From Clostridia bacterium (lineage in GTDB: Bacteria > Bacillota > Clostridia > Oscillospirales > Acutalibacteraceae), in contig CAAGND010000158.1 in the NCBI GenBank assembly GCA_900771185.1, forward strand, positions 1 through 10,928: DNA of 10,928 nt. Direction: 5' to 3'. The notes under the pieces are model-generated. The model was not told the origin of the DNA. It saw only the letters and a list, made by a program, of their open reading frames with translations, and made no database searches. A program made the translations under genes and the position numbers. The first letter of the stretch is position 1. Every line of letters starts with the position of its first letter. This document shows positions 1 through 7,037 of the stretch, one piece after another.

Positions 1-210
1 CCCTCCACCTCCGGCACCGCCACCGAAGTGACCGCCTTCTCCGTCATCACCGACTATTCCACCAAGGTCAAGTACCCGCTGGCCGACTTCGAGATTACCC
101 CCGACATCGCCGTGGTCGATAGCGAGCTCGCCGAGACCATGCCCCCCAAGCTGACCGCCCACACCGGCCTCGATGCCCTAGCCGTCCTCCGCTTCAAGAA
201 TGACCTCTGA
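1..210 (+). CDS. adhE: Bifunctional aldehyde/alcohol dehydrogenase AdhE, internal fragment (5' partial, 3' truncated)
   Basis: Frame 1 is open from the first base and reads as the iron-dependent alcohol dehydrogenase half of AdhE, which reduces acetaldehyde to ethanol with NADH in fermentation. Family motifs visible in order are TSGTATEVT, VKYPLADFEITPD, VVDSEL and MPPKLTAHTGLDAL. The Asp of the GLDA motif (codon at 172-174) corresponds to the first iron ligand of the family. The His expected four residues later (in the THAxEA motif) is missing, because after codon 60 the frame runs into unrelated sequence and stops at 208-210. The last residues (AVLRFKNDL) are simply the antisense of the neighbouring flavoprotein gene. 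In the 60 codons of 1-180, 54 end in G or C, a much stronger bias than in the other genes here. This looks like a broken or misjoined fragment rather than a working gene. The family assignment is very sure; its belonging here is doubtful. Confidence 0.85.
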   Translation, partial: PSTSGTATEVTAFSVITDYSTKVKYPLADFEITPDIAVVDSELAETMPPKLTAHTGLDALAVLRFKNDL

Positions 211-1122
211 AAGGATTTTGCTTGCCCTTATGCTGCTCGCCATTCCGCTTCCGAGCATCGGTATTGTCATAAACGCGCTGTCGCCCAAAAGCACATAACC
301 GTCGGCTATCATCTTTGAAATCGGACGTCTGACGGGAATGGTACACATCCTGCCGCCGCGCACCACTCTGTCGCCTATTATAGGATTATCCGCTCTGAGA
401 GCCGCATATGCTCTGTTGAAATCATCTTTTTTCAGCTCGTCAATGCGTCCGACAAGAACATTGACCGTGTTTGAGGGCTGATCCCATATACACCAGGATA
501 TGCCCGGCTCACCGAGATGCTTCAGATATGCTTTGTTGGTATATTCCGGATCGGGTACGCCCGGCGTGCGCTCGACAAAGGCTCTGTAAGCTACGAACAG
601 CTCGCCTTTATTCGGTCTGCGCTGTATACCCATACTCTCCGGCAGACCGGAGCGGCAAACTGACTGTGCGCCCGAAGCATCAACGACCAAATCCGCTTTG
701 ATCTGCGCGCCGTCATCAAGCACAACTCCTGTAACCCTCCTGCCGTCCGTTATCACTCTTGTGACAAAGGTACCGTAATAGAAATGCGCATAAGGCTTGG
801 CACGCTCATAAAGATAATCGTTGAGCTTTCTGCGCTCGATTGAGAGGTCAACCTTATCTTTATCCTGATGTATGCGTGTTATGCTGCCCTCATCGGGCGA
901 CACAAAGCTCCAGTCGCCCTTGGGAAAATATATGCTGCTGTCAGGCATCGGGATTCCGACATCCGCAAAAACAGACGGATGCATATCGTCATGCCAGTCA
1001 TATGACACATTCTCACGCTTTTCCTTTTCATAGACACACACATCAAGCCCGCCCTTGCCGAGAAACTCCGCAAGAGTCAGTGATGCCTGGTTAGCTCCGA
1101 CTATTATTACTCTTCCGTTCAC
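178..1122 (-). CDS. FAD-dependent oxidoreductase, geranylgeranyl-reductase-like flavoprotein, 3' truncated
   Basis: This is a soluble flavoprotein-like product of 314 residues with an N-terminal Rossmann beta-alpha-beta unit (VIIVGANQAS at 5-14, acidic end of strand 2 at Glu32), a SIERRKLNDYL stretch (about 94-104), DASG (148-151) and a C-terminal LLGDS...PMLGSGM segment (278-294). That order matches the geranylgeranyl reductase/PHBH-like FAD family; the substrate is unknown. I chose the GTG at 1122 because GGGAGG lies 7 bases upstream (1130-1135). ATGs at 1137 and 1167 also extend the frame, but the one at 1167 lies upstream of the predicted transcription start. Relatives usually continue well past the GD motif (Asp281), so the short C-terminus and the TAG at 178-180 point to truncation exactly where the adhE fragment begins. 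The usual GxGxxG is replaced by GANQAS, which is odd. It is transcribed from its own promoter and is convergent with adhE. Confidence 0.75.
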   Translation of the reverse strand: MNGRVIIVGANQASLTLAEFLGKGGLDVCVYEKEKRENVSYDWHDDMHPSVFADVGIPMPDSSIYFPKGDWSFVSPDEGSITRIHQDKDKVDLSIERRKLNDYLYERAKPYAHFYYGTFVTRVITDGRRVTGVVLDDGAQIKADLVVDASGAQSVCRSGLPESMGIQRRPNKGELFVAYRAFVERTPGVPDPEYTNKAYLKHLGEPGISWCIWDQPSNTVNVLVGRIDELKKDDFNRAYAALRADNPIIGDRVVRGGRMCTIPVRRPISKMIADGYVLLGDSAFMTIPMLGSGMASSIRASKILSEVILEAEDG

Positions 1123-1153
1123 GCCGCTGCCTCCCATACATTTATTTAAACAG

Positions 1154-1182
1154 ATTATATCATACAAACACGGTCAAGGCAA
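1154..1182 (-). promoter_or_regulatory. Sigma-A-type promoter of the flavoprotein gene
   Basis: On the - strand, -35 TTGCCT (1177-1182) is followed by a 17-base spacer and a perfect -10 TATAAT (1154-1159) preceded by TGA, an extended -10. Transcription would begin near 1147. That is downstream of the ATG at 1167 and upstream of the GTG at 1122, so it helps decide the start. Confidence 0.65.
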
Positions 1183-1231
1183 ATGGCAAACACACGGTGC
1201 CCACGTGAGGTCGGATTAAATCTGACATCTG

Positions 1232-1267
1232 AAACAGCAAAACCGCCGCAGGTTTCCCTGCGGCGGT
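1232..1267 (-). terminator. Terminator hairpin of nifJ
   Basis: An 11-bp perfect stem (1242-1252 with 1257-1267) and a 4-base loop lie about 23 bases beyond the nifJ stop. On the - strand it is followed by TTTGCTGTTT, a modest U-run. On the + strand the same stem is followed by TTTTAATTTT, so it may work in both directions. Its CCGCAGG core is shared with the hairpins at 6764-6793 and 7038-7066. Confidence 0.75.
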
Positions 1268-1289
1268 CAGTTTTAATTTTGTGGACTTA

Positions 1290-4200
1290 TCAGTCAGCCT
1301 TGGGGGCATAGAGCTCCTTGAGTTTGAGCAGATGCTCATATCTCTCAACGGACTTCTCCTCTGCTGTTGTGAACAGCTGCTCCGCGCGCTCGGGGAACGA
1401 ACGGGTAAGAGCGGAATAACGTGCCTCGTTGAGCAGGAACTCACGGTAGCTGCCTGTTGCGGGCTTGCTGTCGATCGTGAACGGGTTCTTGCCCTCTGCC
1501 TTAAGAGCGGGGTTGAAGCGGAACATATTCCAGTAGCCGCAATCAACAGCTTTTCTCATCTCATTCTGGCAGTTGACCATACCGCCCTTGATGGAGTGCA
1601 TCTCGCAAGGTGCATAGGCGATGATGATTGACGGACCCGGATAAGCCTCAGCCTCTTCGATAGCCTTGATGGTCTGGTTCATGTTGGCACCCATAGCAAT
1701 CTGAGCGACATAGACATAACCGTAGCTCATGGCAATCTCGGCAAGGCTCTTCTTGGCGATTGACTTACCGGCTGCCGCGAACTGAGCAACCTGACCTATC
1801 TGAGAAGCCTTTGAAGCCTGTCCGCCTGTGTTGGAGTAAACCTCGGTATCGAATACCATTATGTTCACATTCTCACCGGAGGCAAGGACGTGGTCAACAC
1901 CGCCGAAGCCGATGTCGTATGCCCATCCGTCGCCGCCGAAGATCCATATGGACTTCTTGGAAAGGAATTCCTTGTTGTTAACGATATCCTTGCAGTCCTC
2001 GCAATCGATGCCGTCGAGAGCGGCAACAAGCGCATCAGCAGCAGCGCCGTTCTTTGTTCCGTCATTGACTGTGTCAAGATAAGCCTTGGCAGCCGCCTTG
2101 ACCTCATCGGAGGCCTTGTCGCTGTCAGCGATAGCCTCAACCTTGGCTATGAGCCTGTTGCGAACCGCGTTCTGACCGAGGAGCATACCGTAACCGTGCT
2201 CTGCGTTATCCTCGAACAGGGAGTTTGCCCATGCGGGACCGTGACCGTTCTTGTCAACGGTATAGGGTGATGTAGCAGCGGGGCCGCCCCAGATGGAGGA
2301 GCATCCTGTCGCGTTGGAGATATACATTCTGTCGCCGAAGAGCTGAGTGATAAGACGCGCATAAGCGGTCTCCGCACAGCCTGCGCAGGAGCCTGAGAAC
2401 TCGAGCATCGGAGTCTTATACTGGCTGCCGATAACGGTGTTGTCGGCAACGTCATCCTTGACGGAAACGTTCTTAACCATATAGTCAAATACGGGCTGCA
2501 TATCATCCTGGCTCTCACGGGAGACCATCTTCAGGGAGTTTGTCGGGCACTCACCTACGCAGACGCCGCATCCCATACAGTCAAGCGGAGAGACAGCCAT
2601 TGTGAACTTATAAACACCTTTGCCCTTGCCGGCCTTCTTATCGGCAAGAAGTGTGTTAGCGGGAGCTGCCGCAGCCTCTTCCTCATTGAGAAGATAAGGA
2701 CGGATTGTCGCATGCGGGCAGACAAATGAACACTTGTTGCACTGCACGCAGGTCTCCGCATTCCATGCGGGAACCATAACTGCAACGCCGCGCTTCTCAT
2801 AAGCTGACGCGCCCTGCTCGAAGGTGCCGTCCGCATGATCCATGAATGCGGAAACCGGAAGTGAATCGCCGTCCATATGTCCGACAGGCTTCATGATGTT
2901 GTCAACCATCTTGACAAGCTTCGCGGGGCCGTTCTCAGTGACTGCCTTGGCCTCGTCAGCCGCGTTAGCCCAGTCTGCGGGGACGTCGATCTTAACATAT
3001 GCGGTAGCGCCGGCATCGATAGCCTTCTCGTTCATTTCGACGATCTCTTTACCCTTCTTCATGAACTTCTGCGCTTTTTCCTTCATGTAGCCGATAGCCT
3101 CGTCAACAGGAAGAACCTTTGACAGCGAGAAGAATGCGGACTGAAGAACTGTGTTCGTTCTCTTGCCGAGTCCTATCTTAGCTGCGATGTCGATAGCGTT
3201 AACGGTGTAAAGCTGAATGTTGTTGTTGGCGATATAGCGCTTTGTCTCAGCGTTGAGCTTCTCAGCAAGCTCCGCCTCATCCCACTGGCAGTTGATGAGG
3301 AAAACTCCGCCGGGCTTTACGTCCTGAACCATCTTATATCCCTTTTCGACATATGAGGGATTGTGGCAGGCGACAAAGTCAGCCTTGTTGATGTAATAGG
3401 GACTCTTGATGGGCTTGTCGCCGAAACGAAGGTGGGAGATTGTGATACCGCCCGTCTTCTTGGAGTCATACTGGAAATATGCCTGAACATACTTATCTGT
3501 ATGGTCACCGATAATCTTTATGGAGTCCTTGTTAGCGCCGACAGTACCGTCGCCGCCGAGGCCCCAGAATTTGCACTCGATGGTGCCGGGAGCCGCGGTG
3601 TTCGGGGCTTCCTTCTCCTCGAGGGAGAGTTCTGTAACGTCATCGACGATTCCGATTGTGAACTGGTGCTTGGGCTCGTCCTTCTTGAGCTCCTCATATA
3701 CAGCAAATACGCTTGAGGGCGGTGTATCCTTGGAACCGAGACCGTAGCGGCCGCCGATAACCTTTGCGGATACGCCGTTTGTCGCGAGAGCTGTGACAAC
3801 ATCAAGATAGAGCGGCTCGCCAAGAGCACCGGGCTCCTTTGTTCTGTCAAGAACGGCAATCTTCTTGGCTGTCGCGGGGATGGCCGCGATAAGTCTCTCA
3901 GCTGAGAACGGTCTGTAAAGGCGAACCTTGACAAGTCCGACCTTCTCACCCTGTGCGGTGAGATAATCTATAACTTCCTCTGCCACATCGCAGATGGAGC
4001 CCATTGCGATGATAACTCTGTCGGCATCGGGTGCGCCGTAATAGTTGAAGGGCTTATAGTCGGTGCCGAGTTTGGCATTGACCTTGTCCATGTATTCCTC
4101 AACGATACCGGGCACTGCGTCATAATACTTGTTGCACGCCTCACGGTGCTGGAAGAAGATATCTCCGTTCTCGTGAGAGCCGCGCATTACGGGGCGCTCG

Positions 4201-4829
4201 GGGTTGAGAGCGCGCTTTCTGAACGCCTCAACAGCGTCCATATCGCACATCTCTTTGAGATCCTCATAGTCCCAGACCTGAATCTTCTGAATCTCATGAG
4301 AGGTGCGGAAGCCGTCGAAGAAGTTGATGAACGGAACACGACCCTTGATAGCCGCGAGATGCGCGACTGCGCCGAGATCCATAACCTCCTGCGGGTTGGT
4401 CTCCGCAAGCATTGCAAAACCGGTCTGACGGCATGCATAAATGTCTGAATGATCGCCGAAAATGTTAAGCGCGTGGGAAGCGACGCATCTTGCCGATACA
4501 TGGAATACCGACGGAAGCAGCTCGCCCGCTATCTTATACATATTGGGGATCATGAGAAGAAGACCCTGGGAAGCGGTGTATGTTGTTGTGAGTGCGCCTG
4601 CTGCGAGGGAGCCGTGAACGGTTCCGGCCGCGCCGGCTTCGGACTGCATCTCCGCCACCTTAACGGTTGTGCCGAAGATGTTTTTCTGACCCTGAGCCGA
4701 CCACTGGTCGACATAGTCAGCCATGGGGCTCGAAGGGGTTATGGGGTAGATACCCGCAACCTCCGTGAACGCATACGACACATACGCCGCAGCGTTGTTG
4801 CCGTCCATGCTCTTTAACTTTCTTGCCAT
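1290..4829 (-). CDS. nifJ: Pyruvate:ferredoxin (flavodoxin) oxidoreductase, full length
   Basis: The enzyme oxidises pyruvate with CoA to acetyl-CoA and CO2, passing electrons through three 4Fe-4S clusters to ferredoxin. The product is 1179 residues, typical for the single-chain enzyme. Pyruvate/TPP-domain residues sit where the Desulfovibrio africanus enzyme has them: Thr31 in YPITPSSP, Glu64 and Arg114. GLGGDGTVGANK marks the gamma-like domain. Two ferredoxin motifs are intact, CxxCxxCxxxCP at Cys694-704 and Cys751-761. The proximal-cluster cysteines are Cys815, Cys818, Cys843 and Cys1087. The TPP motif starts at GDGW (966-969) and continues to VYSNTGGQ (Asn1000). The ATG at 4829 is chosen because AGGGAGG (4839-4845) lies 9 bases upstream; the frame is open to 4898, but that part lies in the promoter. 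It is monocistronic, with its own promoter and terminator. It is probably cytosolic and central to fermentation. I see no defect. Confidence 0.97.
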   Translation of the reverse strand: MARKLKSMDGNNAAAYVSYAFTEVAGIYPITPSSPMADYVDQWSAQGQKNIFGTTVKVAEMQSEAGAAGTVHGSLAAGALTTTYTASQGLLLMIPNMYKIAGELLPSVFHVSARCVASHALNIFGDHSDIYACRQTGFAMLAETNPQEVMDLGAVAHLAAIKGRVPFINFFDGFRTSHEIQKIQVWDYEDLKEMCDMDAVEAFRKRALNPERPVMRGSHENGDIFFQHREACNKYYDAVPGIVEEYMDKVNAKLGTDYKPFNYYGAPDADRVIIAMGSICDVAEEVIDYLTAQGEKVGLVKVRLYRPFSAERLIAAIPATAKKIAVLDRTKEPGALGEPLYLDVVTALATNGVSAKVIGGRYGLGSKDTPPSSVFAVYEELKKDEPKHQFTIGIVDDVTELSLEEKEAPNTAAPGTIECKFWGLGGDGTVGANKDSIKIIGDHTDKYVQAYFQYDSKKTGGITISHLRFGDKPIKSPYYINKADFVACHNPSYVEKGYKMVQDVKPGGVFLINCQWDEAELAEKLNAETKRYIANNNIQLYTVNAIDIAAKIGLGKRTNTVLQSAFFSLSKVLPVDEAIGYMKEKAQKFMKKGKEIVEMNEKAIDAGATAYVKIDVPADWANAADEAKAVTENGPAKLVKMVDNIMKPVGHMDGDSLPVSAFMDHADGTFEQGASAYEKRGVAVMVPAWNAETCVQCNKCSFVCPHATIRPYLLNEEEAAAAPANTLLADKKAGKGKGVYKFTMAVSPLDCMGCGVCVGECPTNSLKMVSRESQDDMQPVFDYMVKNVSVKDDVADNTVIGSQYKTPMLEFSGSCAGCAETAYARLITQLFGDRMYISNATGCSSIWGGPAATSPYTVDKNGHGPAWANSLFEDNAEHGYGMLLGQNAVRNRLIAKVEAIADSDKASDEVKAAAKAYLDTVNDGTKNGAAADALVAALDGIDCEDCKDIVNNKEFLSKKSIWIFGGDGWAYDIGFGGVDHVLASGENVNIMVFDTEVYSNTGGQASKASQIGQVAQFAAAGKSIAKKSLAEIAMSYGYVYVAQIAMGANMNQTIKAIEEAEAYPGPSIIIAYAPCEMHSIKGGMVNCQNEMRKAVDCGYWNMFRFNPALKAEGKNPFTIDSKPATGSYREFLLNEARYSALTRSFPERAEQLFTTAEEKSVERYEHLLKLKELYAPKAD

Positions 4830-4866
4830 TATATGTTTCCTCCCTAAGTTTGATAAACGTATGGCA

Positions 4867-4884
4867 GTGGTCAAATGACACCAC
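4867..4884. promoter_or_regulatory. Palindrome at the nifJ transcription start (possible operator)
   Basis: GTGGT (4867-4871) and ACCAC (4880-4884) flank TCAAATGA-like half sites, giving a nearly symmetric TGGTCA-AA-TGAC(ac)CA. It sits at or just after the predicted nifJ start site, where a repressor would act. It does not match the Rex (TTGTTAA-N4-TTAACAA) or FNR consensus. A binding protein is only inferred. Confidence 0.3.
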
Positions 4885-4888
4885 GAAT

Positions 4889-4917
4889 ATAGTAACATTT
4901 TTGCCCGTCAATGTAAA
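4889..4917 (-). promoter_or_regulatory. Sigma-A-type promoter of nifJ
   Basis: Read on the - strand, -35 TTTACA (4912-4917), a 17-base spacer and -10 TACTAT (4889-4894) preceded by TGT, an extended -10. The predicted start is near 4882, giving a leader of about 53 bases with AGGGAGG before the ATG at 4829. The -10 is only 4/6 to consensus. Confidence 0.5.
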
Positions 4918-4939
4918 CATATAAATAACTTAAAATTTT

Positions 4940-4967
4940 TAGAAAATATCCTTCCGGTGATTTTCTA
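4940..4967. repeat. Inverted repeat upstream of the nifJ promoter
   Basis: TAGAAAAT (4940-4947) is the exact inverse of ATTTTCTA (4960-4967), with a 12-base centre that contributes two more C-G pairs. It lies 23 bases beyond the -35 of nifJ, a position used by activators. No known regulator site was recognised. Confidence 0.4.
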
Positions 4968-5019
4968 ATTTGTTCAAGTTTACATAATATAATGTAATAA
5001 GACGGAAATCGTCTTTTTC

Positions 5020-5175
5020 AGACCGCCAAAAAGACCGTGCTCGCAAAACACGGTGAGCACAGCCTGCGGCAGGCCGCACTGCATGCTGCGCCGAAATCGG
5101 CCGGCTTTGCCCGGTTTGAGCCAAAAACGGCTGAAATAGTCAATTTTTCTTTTTTACGTTCTTTTGGCGGGTTCT
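5020..5175. repeat. Multi-hairpin element bounded by inverted repeats (repeat or structured RNA)
   Basis: The ends CCGCCAAAA (5023-5031) and TTTTGGCGG (5162-5170) are perfect inverses. The pairing extends outward as AGA/TCT with a 2-base bulge and inward as GA/TC after a 1-base bulge. Inside lie GTGCTC/GAGCAC (5037-5042/5055-5060), TGCGGC-AG-GCCGCA (5065-5078), GCCGA-AA-TCGGC (5090-5101) and CCGG/CCGG (5101-5104/5111-5114). A 61-codon - strand frame crosses it, but it has no ribosome binding site or recognisable content, so I treat the stretch as non-coding. It fills most of the nifJ/corC-like intergenic region. It may be an interspersed repeat or a structured RNA. Confidence 0.5.
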
Positions 5176-5213
5176 AACTTTTTCTCAAACGCTCTCATCC
5201 GGTTTCAGGCCAT

Positions 5214-5242
5214 TTGACACAGAAAAATTTTATGTGTATAAT
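5214..5242 (+). promoter_or_regulatory. Consensus sigma-A promoter of the CorC-like gene
   Basis: TTGACA (5214-5219), a 17-base spacer and TATAAT (5237-5242) make a perfect 12/12 consensus promoter. Transcription should start near 5249, leaving a leader of roughly 74 AT-rich bases before the ATG at 5323. No riboswitch fold was seen in that leader. Confidence 0.85.
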
Positions 5243-5322
5243 AAGTAATTAAAATTAGATTTATTTTCCGCCATGCGGATAAAATAAAAATTTAAAAATT
5301 TCTGAAAGGAGCTAATCCATTT

Positions 5323-6759
5323 ATGGATGACCCTGACCCTGACAGCAACCTTATTCTTCAGGTAGTGCTGTTGTTCGTGCTTATTCTTCTCAACGCATTT
5401 TTTGCAATGAGCGAAATCGCAATTATCTCGCTCAACGATACGAAAATCGGCAAGATGGCTGAGGAGGGTAACAAAAAGGCCAAACAGGTTATCAAGCTTA
5501 CAAAGGATTCAAGCAGATTCCTGTCCACCATTCAGATAGGCGTGACTCTTGCCGGATTCCTCACCTCCGCCTCCGCTTCCCAGACCTTTGTCGAGAAGCT
5601 GTCCGGGCTTATCCAGCGGGCATCGGTTTTCAGCGGCATACCCGCGGGAATTATCAACGGCTTTTCGCTCGTTGTCATCACCCTTATCACCTCTTATTTT
5701 TCACTTGTACTCGGCGAGCTTGCGCCCAAGCGCATAGCCATGCAGGCGCCCGAAAAAGTCTCTTTCAAGGTTGTCGGCATTCTGCTCGCGTTCTCCAAAA
5801 TCGCAAAGCCCTTCGTCAAGGTGCTTTCGGTCTCCACCAACGCCGTTGTGCGTCTGTTCGGCTTTGACCCGAACGCCGATGAGGAGTCCGTCACGGAGGA
5901 GGAGATCCGTATGATGGTTGATGTCGGCGGCGAGAAAGGTGTCATTGAGGACACTCAGAAGGAGATGATAAACAACATCTTCGAGTTTGATGACCTCGAT
6001 GCCGGCGATATCATGACCCACAGAACAGACATGATCGCCGCCGAGGCTCATGAGCCGCTGAGTGAAATCGTCACCCTTTCAATGGAAAACGGTTTTTCGA
6101 GAATTCCGGTATATGACAACGATCCCGACAATATCGTCGGTATCGCATATATTAAAGATCTTCTTAAATACATCGGCAGCGACCTGCCCGAGGAAATGAC
6201 CCTGCGTGACATAATCAGAGAGGCTGTTTTTGTGCCGGAAACCATGCAGTGCGCCGATCTGTTCAAGAAAATGACCGACAATCACACGCAGATGGCAATT
6301 GTTGTTGACGAGTTCGGCGGCACGGCCGGAGTCGTGACGCTTGAAGATGTTCTCGAAAGCATCGTCGGAAATATTCAGGACGAATATGACGATGAGGAGG
6401 AGGAGATCTCAAAGATAAACGACACCACATTCACCGTTGACGGAATCACATATATTGACGAGCTCGACGAGCTGTTCAGCGTCACTCTTCCCGAGGGCGA
6501 CTATGACACGATAGGCGGATTTATCATAAGCCGGCTCGGCTATCTTCCTCAGGACGGAGAGATGAACGTCGTGGAATACGACAACCTGCGCTTCACCGTT
6601 TTGAACGTTGAGGATCGCCGCATAGGCAAGGTCAAGGTTGAGATTCTTCCCCCGGAGGATAAGACCGATGAATCCGGTGATGAAGAGACAAAGGAAAAAC
6701 CTCGCGAAAAAGGCTGGTTTGCCCAGCGCAGTGAGGACAAAGACAAGGATAATGATTAA
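5323..6759 (+). CDS. CNNM/CorC/HlyC-family membrane protein, putative Mg2+/divalent cation transporter
   Basis: This is a membrane protein of 478 residues with the full domain order of the family. A DUF21/CNNM transmembrane domain covers about 10-185 (first helix about 11-33, others near 65-82, 108-130 and 148-165) and carries the family signature GELAPK at 131-136. A CBS pair follows, starting at MTHRTDM (231-237) and ending with DEFGGTAGVVTLEDV (329-343). A CorC_HlyC domain spans about 362-442, and the C-terminal tail is highly charged. Members are linked to magnesium or cobalt efflux/homeostasis; the older hemolysin name is not informative. AAAGGAG (5305-5311) lies 11 bases before the ATG, and a perfect consensus promoter lies upstream. 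The gene appears monocistronic. A hairpin starts 5 bases after the stop, but without a U-run, so the transcript may continue into the structured region downstream. Family is sure; the transported ion is not shown by sequence. Confidence 0.93.
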   Translation: MDDPDPDSNLILQVVLLFVLILLNAFFAMSEIAIISLNDTKIGKMAEEGNKKAKQVIKLTKDSSRFLSTIQIGVTLAGFLTSASASQTFVEKLSGLIQRASVFSGIPAGIINGFSLVVITLITSYFSLVLGELAPKRIAMQAPEKVSFKVVGILLAFSKIAKPFVKVLSVSTNAVVRLFGFDPNADEESVTEEEIRMMVDVGGEKGVIEDTQKEMINNIFEFDDLDAGDIMTHRTDMIAAEAHEPLSEIVTLSMENGFSRIPVYDNDPDNIVGIAYIKDLLKYIGSDLPEEMTLRDIIREAVFVPETMQCADLFKKMTDNHTQMAIVVDEFGGTAGVVTLEDVLESIVGNIQDEYDDEEEEISKINDTTFTVDGITYIDELDELFSVTLPEGDYDTIGGFIISRLGYLPQDGEMNVVEYDNLRFTVLNVEDRRIGKVKVEILPPEDKTDESGDEETKEKPREKGWFAQRSEDKDKDND

Positions 6760-6763
6760 AATG

Positions 6764-6793
6764 CGTACCGCAGGGAAGTTTCCCTGCGGTACG
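6764..6793 (+). terminator. GC hairpin just after the CorC-like gene (incomplete terminator)
   Basis: Perfect 14-bp arms CGTACCGCAGGGAA (6764-6777) and TTCCCTGCGGTACG (6780-6793) begin 5 bases after the stop codon. The position fits a terminator, but the next bases are TCAGCGTG, not a U-run, and the first T-run is 18 bases away (6811-6817). Read-through is therefore likely. It is nearly identical to the hairpin at 7038-7066. Confidence 0.55.
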
Positions 6794-6794
6794 T

Positions 6795-6826
6795 CAGCGT
6801 GTCGGGAAAGTTTTTTTGACACGCTG
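6795..6826 (+). repeat. Second hairpin with a T-run in the loop
   Basis: CAGCGTGTC (6795-6803) and GACACGCTG (6818-6826) are perfect 9-bp arms around a 14-base loop ending in seven Ts. GGGAAA in the loop (6804-6809) can instead pair with TTTCCC (6779-6784) in the preceding hairpin. The two folds therefore compete. Confidence 0.5.
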
Positions 6827-6827
6827 T

Positions 6828-7035
6828 GGACTGTTGAAAAAGCCATGAAGACAAGTGAGCCGCGTTCGTCGGCGTACAGAGGTACGGCAGAGCGCGGCTC
6901 GCGCAGGAAGTCAAAGCGATGTATTGCAAACAGCTTTAACCTGATATCAATTAAAAATGAGAGAAAAACTTTAAGTCGCAGAAAAGTTATTTTTTTAGCT
7001 GTGCTTTGACGGTTCGTGGAGTTTTTCGGCAGTCC
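6828..7035 (+). ncRNA. Candidate structured RNA in the gene-free region (unknown family)
   Basis: The stretch has no credible gene but folds by eye. The closing stem pairs GGACTGTTGAAAAA (6828-6841) with TTTTTCGGCAGTCC (7022-7035), then CCATGAA (6843-6849) with TTCGTGG (7013-7019). The three departures from perfect inverse symmetry are all G-U on the + strand. A first arm is GAGCCGCG/CGCGGCTC (6857-6864/6893-6900) with CGTAC/GTACG on top (6873-6877/6882-6886). A second arm is GTCAAAGC/GCTTTGAC (6910-6917/7003-7010), then CAGCT/AGCTG (6931-6935/6997-7001) and AACTTT/AAAGTT (6968-6973/6983-6988). A terminator follows 2 bases later. I found no promoter of its own, so it may come from the CorC-like transcript. 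I cannot assign it to 6S, raiA or any other known class. Confidence 0.4.
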
Positions 7036-7037
7036 GG

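Noticed and set aside
1281..1631. A 116-codon + strand frame antisense to the end of nifJ
   Set aside because: It is the mirror of highly conserved nifJ codons, with no binding site of its own and no recognisable domain.
4830..4898. A 23-residue N-terminal extension of nifJ to an ATG at 4898
   Set aside because: It overlaps the predicted -10 and lies upstream of the likely transcription start. The ATG at 4829 has AGGGAGG at ideal spacing, and the family's conserved Thr31/Glu64/Arg114 numbering fits only this start.
4999..5018. Small hairpin AAGACG-GAAAT-CGTCTT with a T-run as a + strand terminator
   Set aside because: It has only 6 base pairs, and no + strand gene ends upstream of it, so there is no transcript to terminate.
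4939..5124. A 61-codon - strand frame upstream of nifJ
   Set aside because: It has no ribosome binding site, covers the multi-hairpin element, and its Arg/Ala-rich text is a by-product of GC-rich palindromes.
6816..6844. TTGACA at 6816-6821 as the -35 of a promoter for the candidate RNA
   Set aside because: No acceptable -10 lies 15-19 bases downstream (the bases are AAAGCC), and the hexamer is part of a hairpin arm.
6638..7009. A 123-codon + strand frame overlapping the CorC-like gene and the gap
   Set aside because: It starts out of frame inside the transporter gene, has no ribosome binding site and is very basic and low in family-like features. The sequence it crosses is explained better by paired RNA stems.
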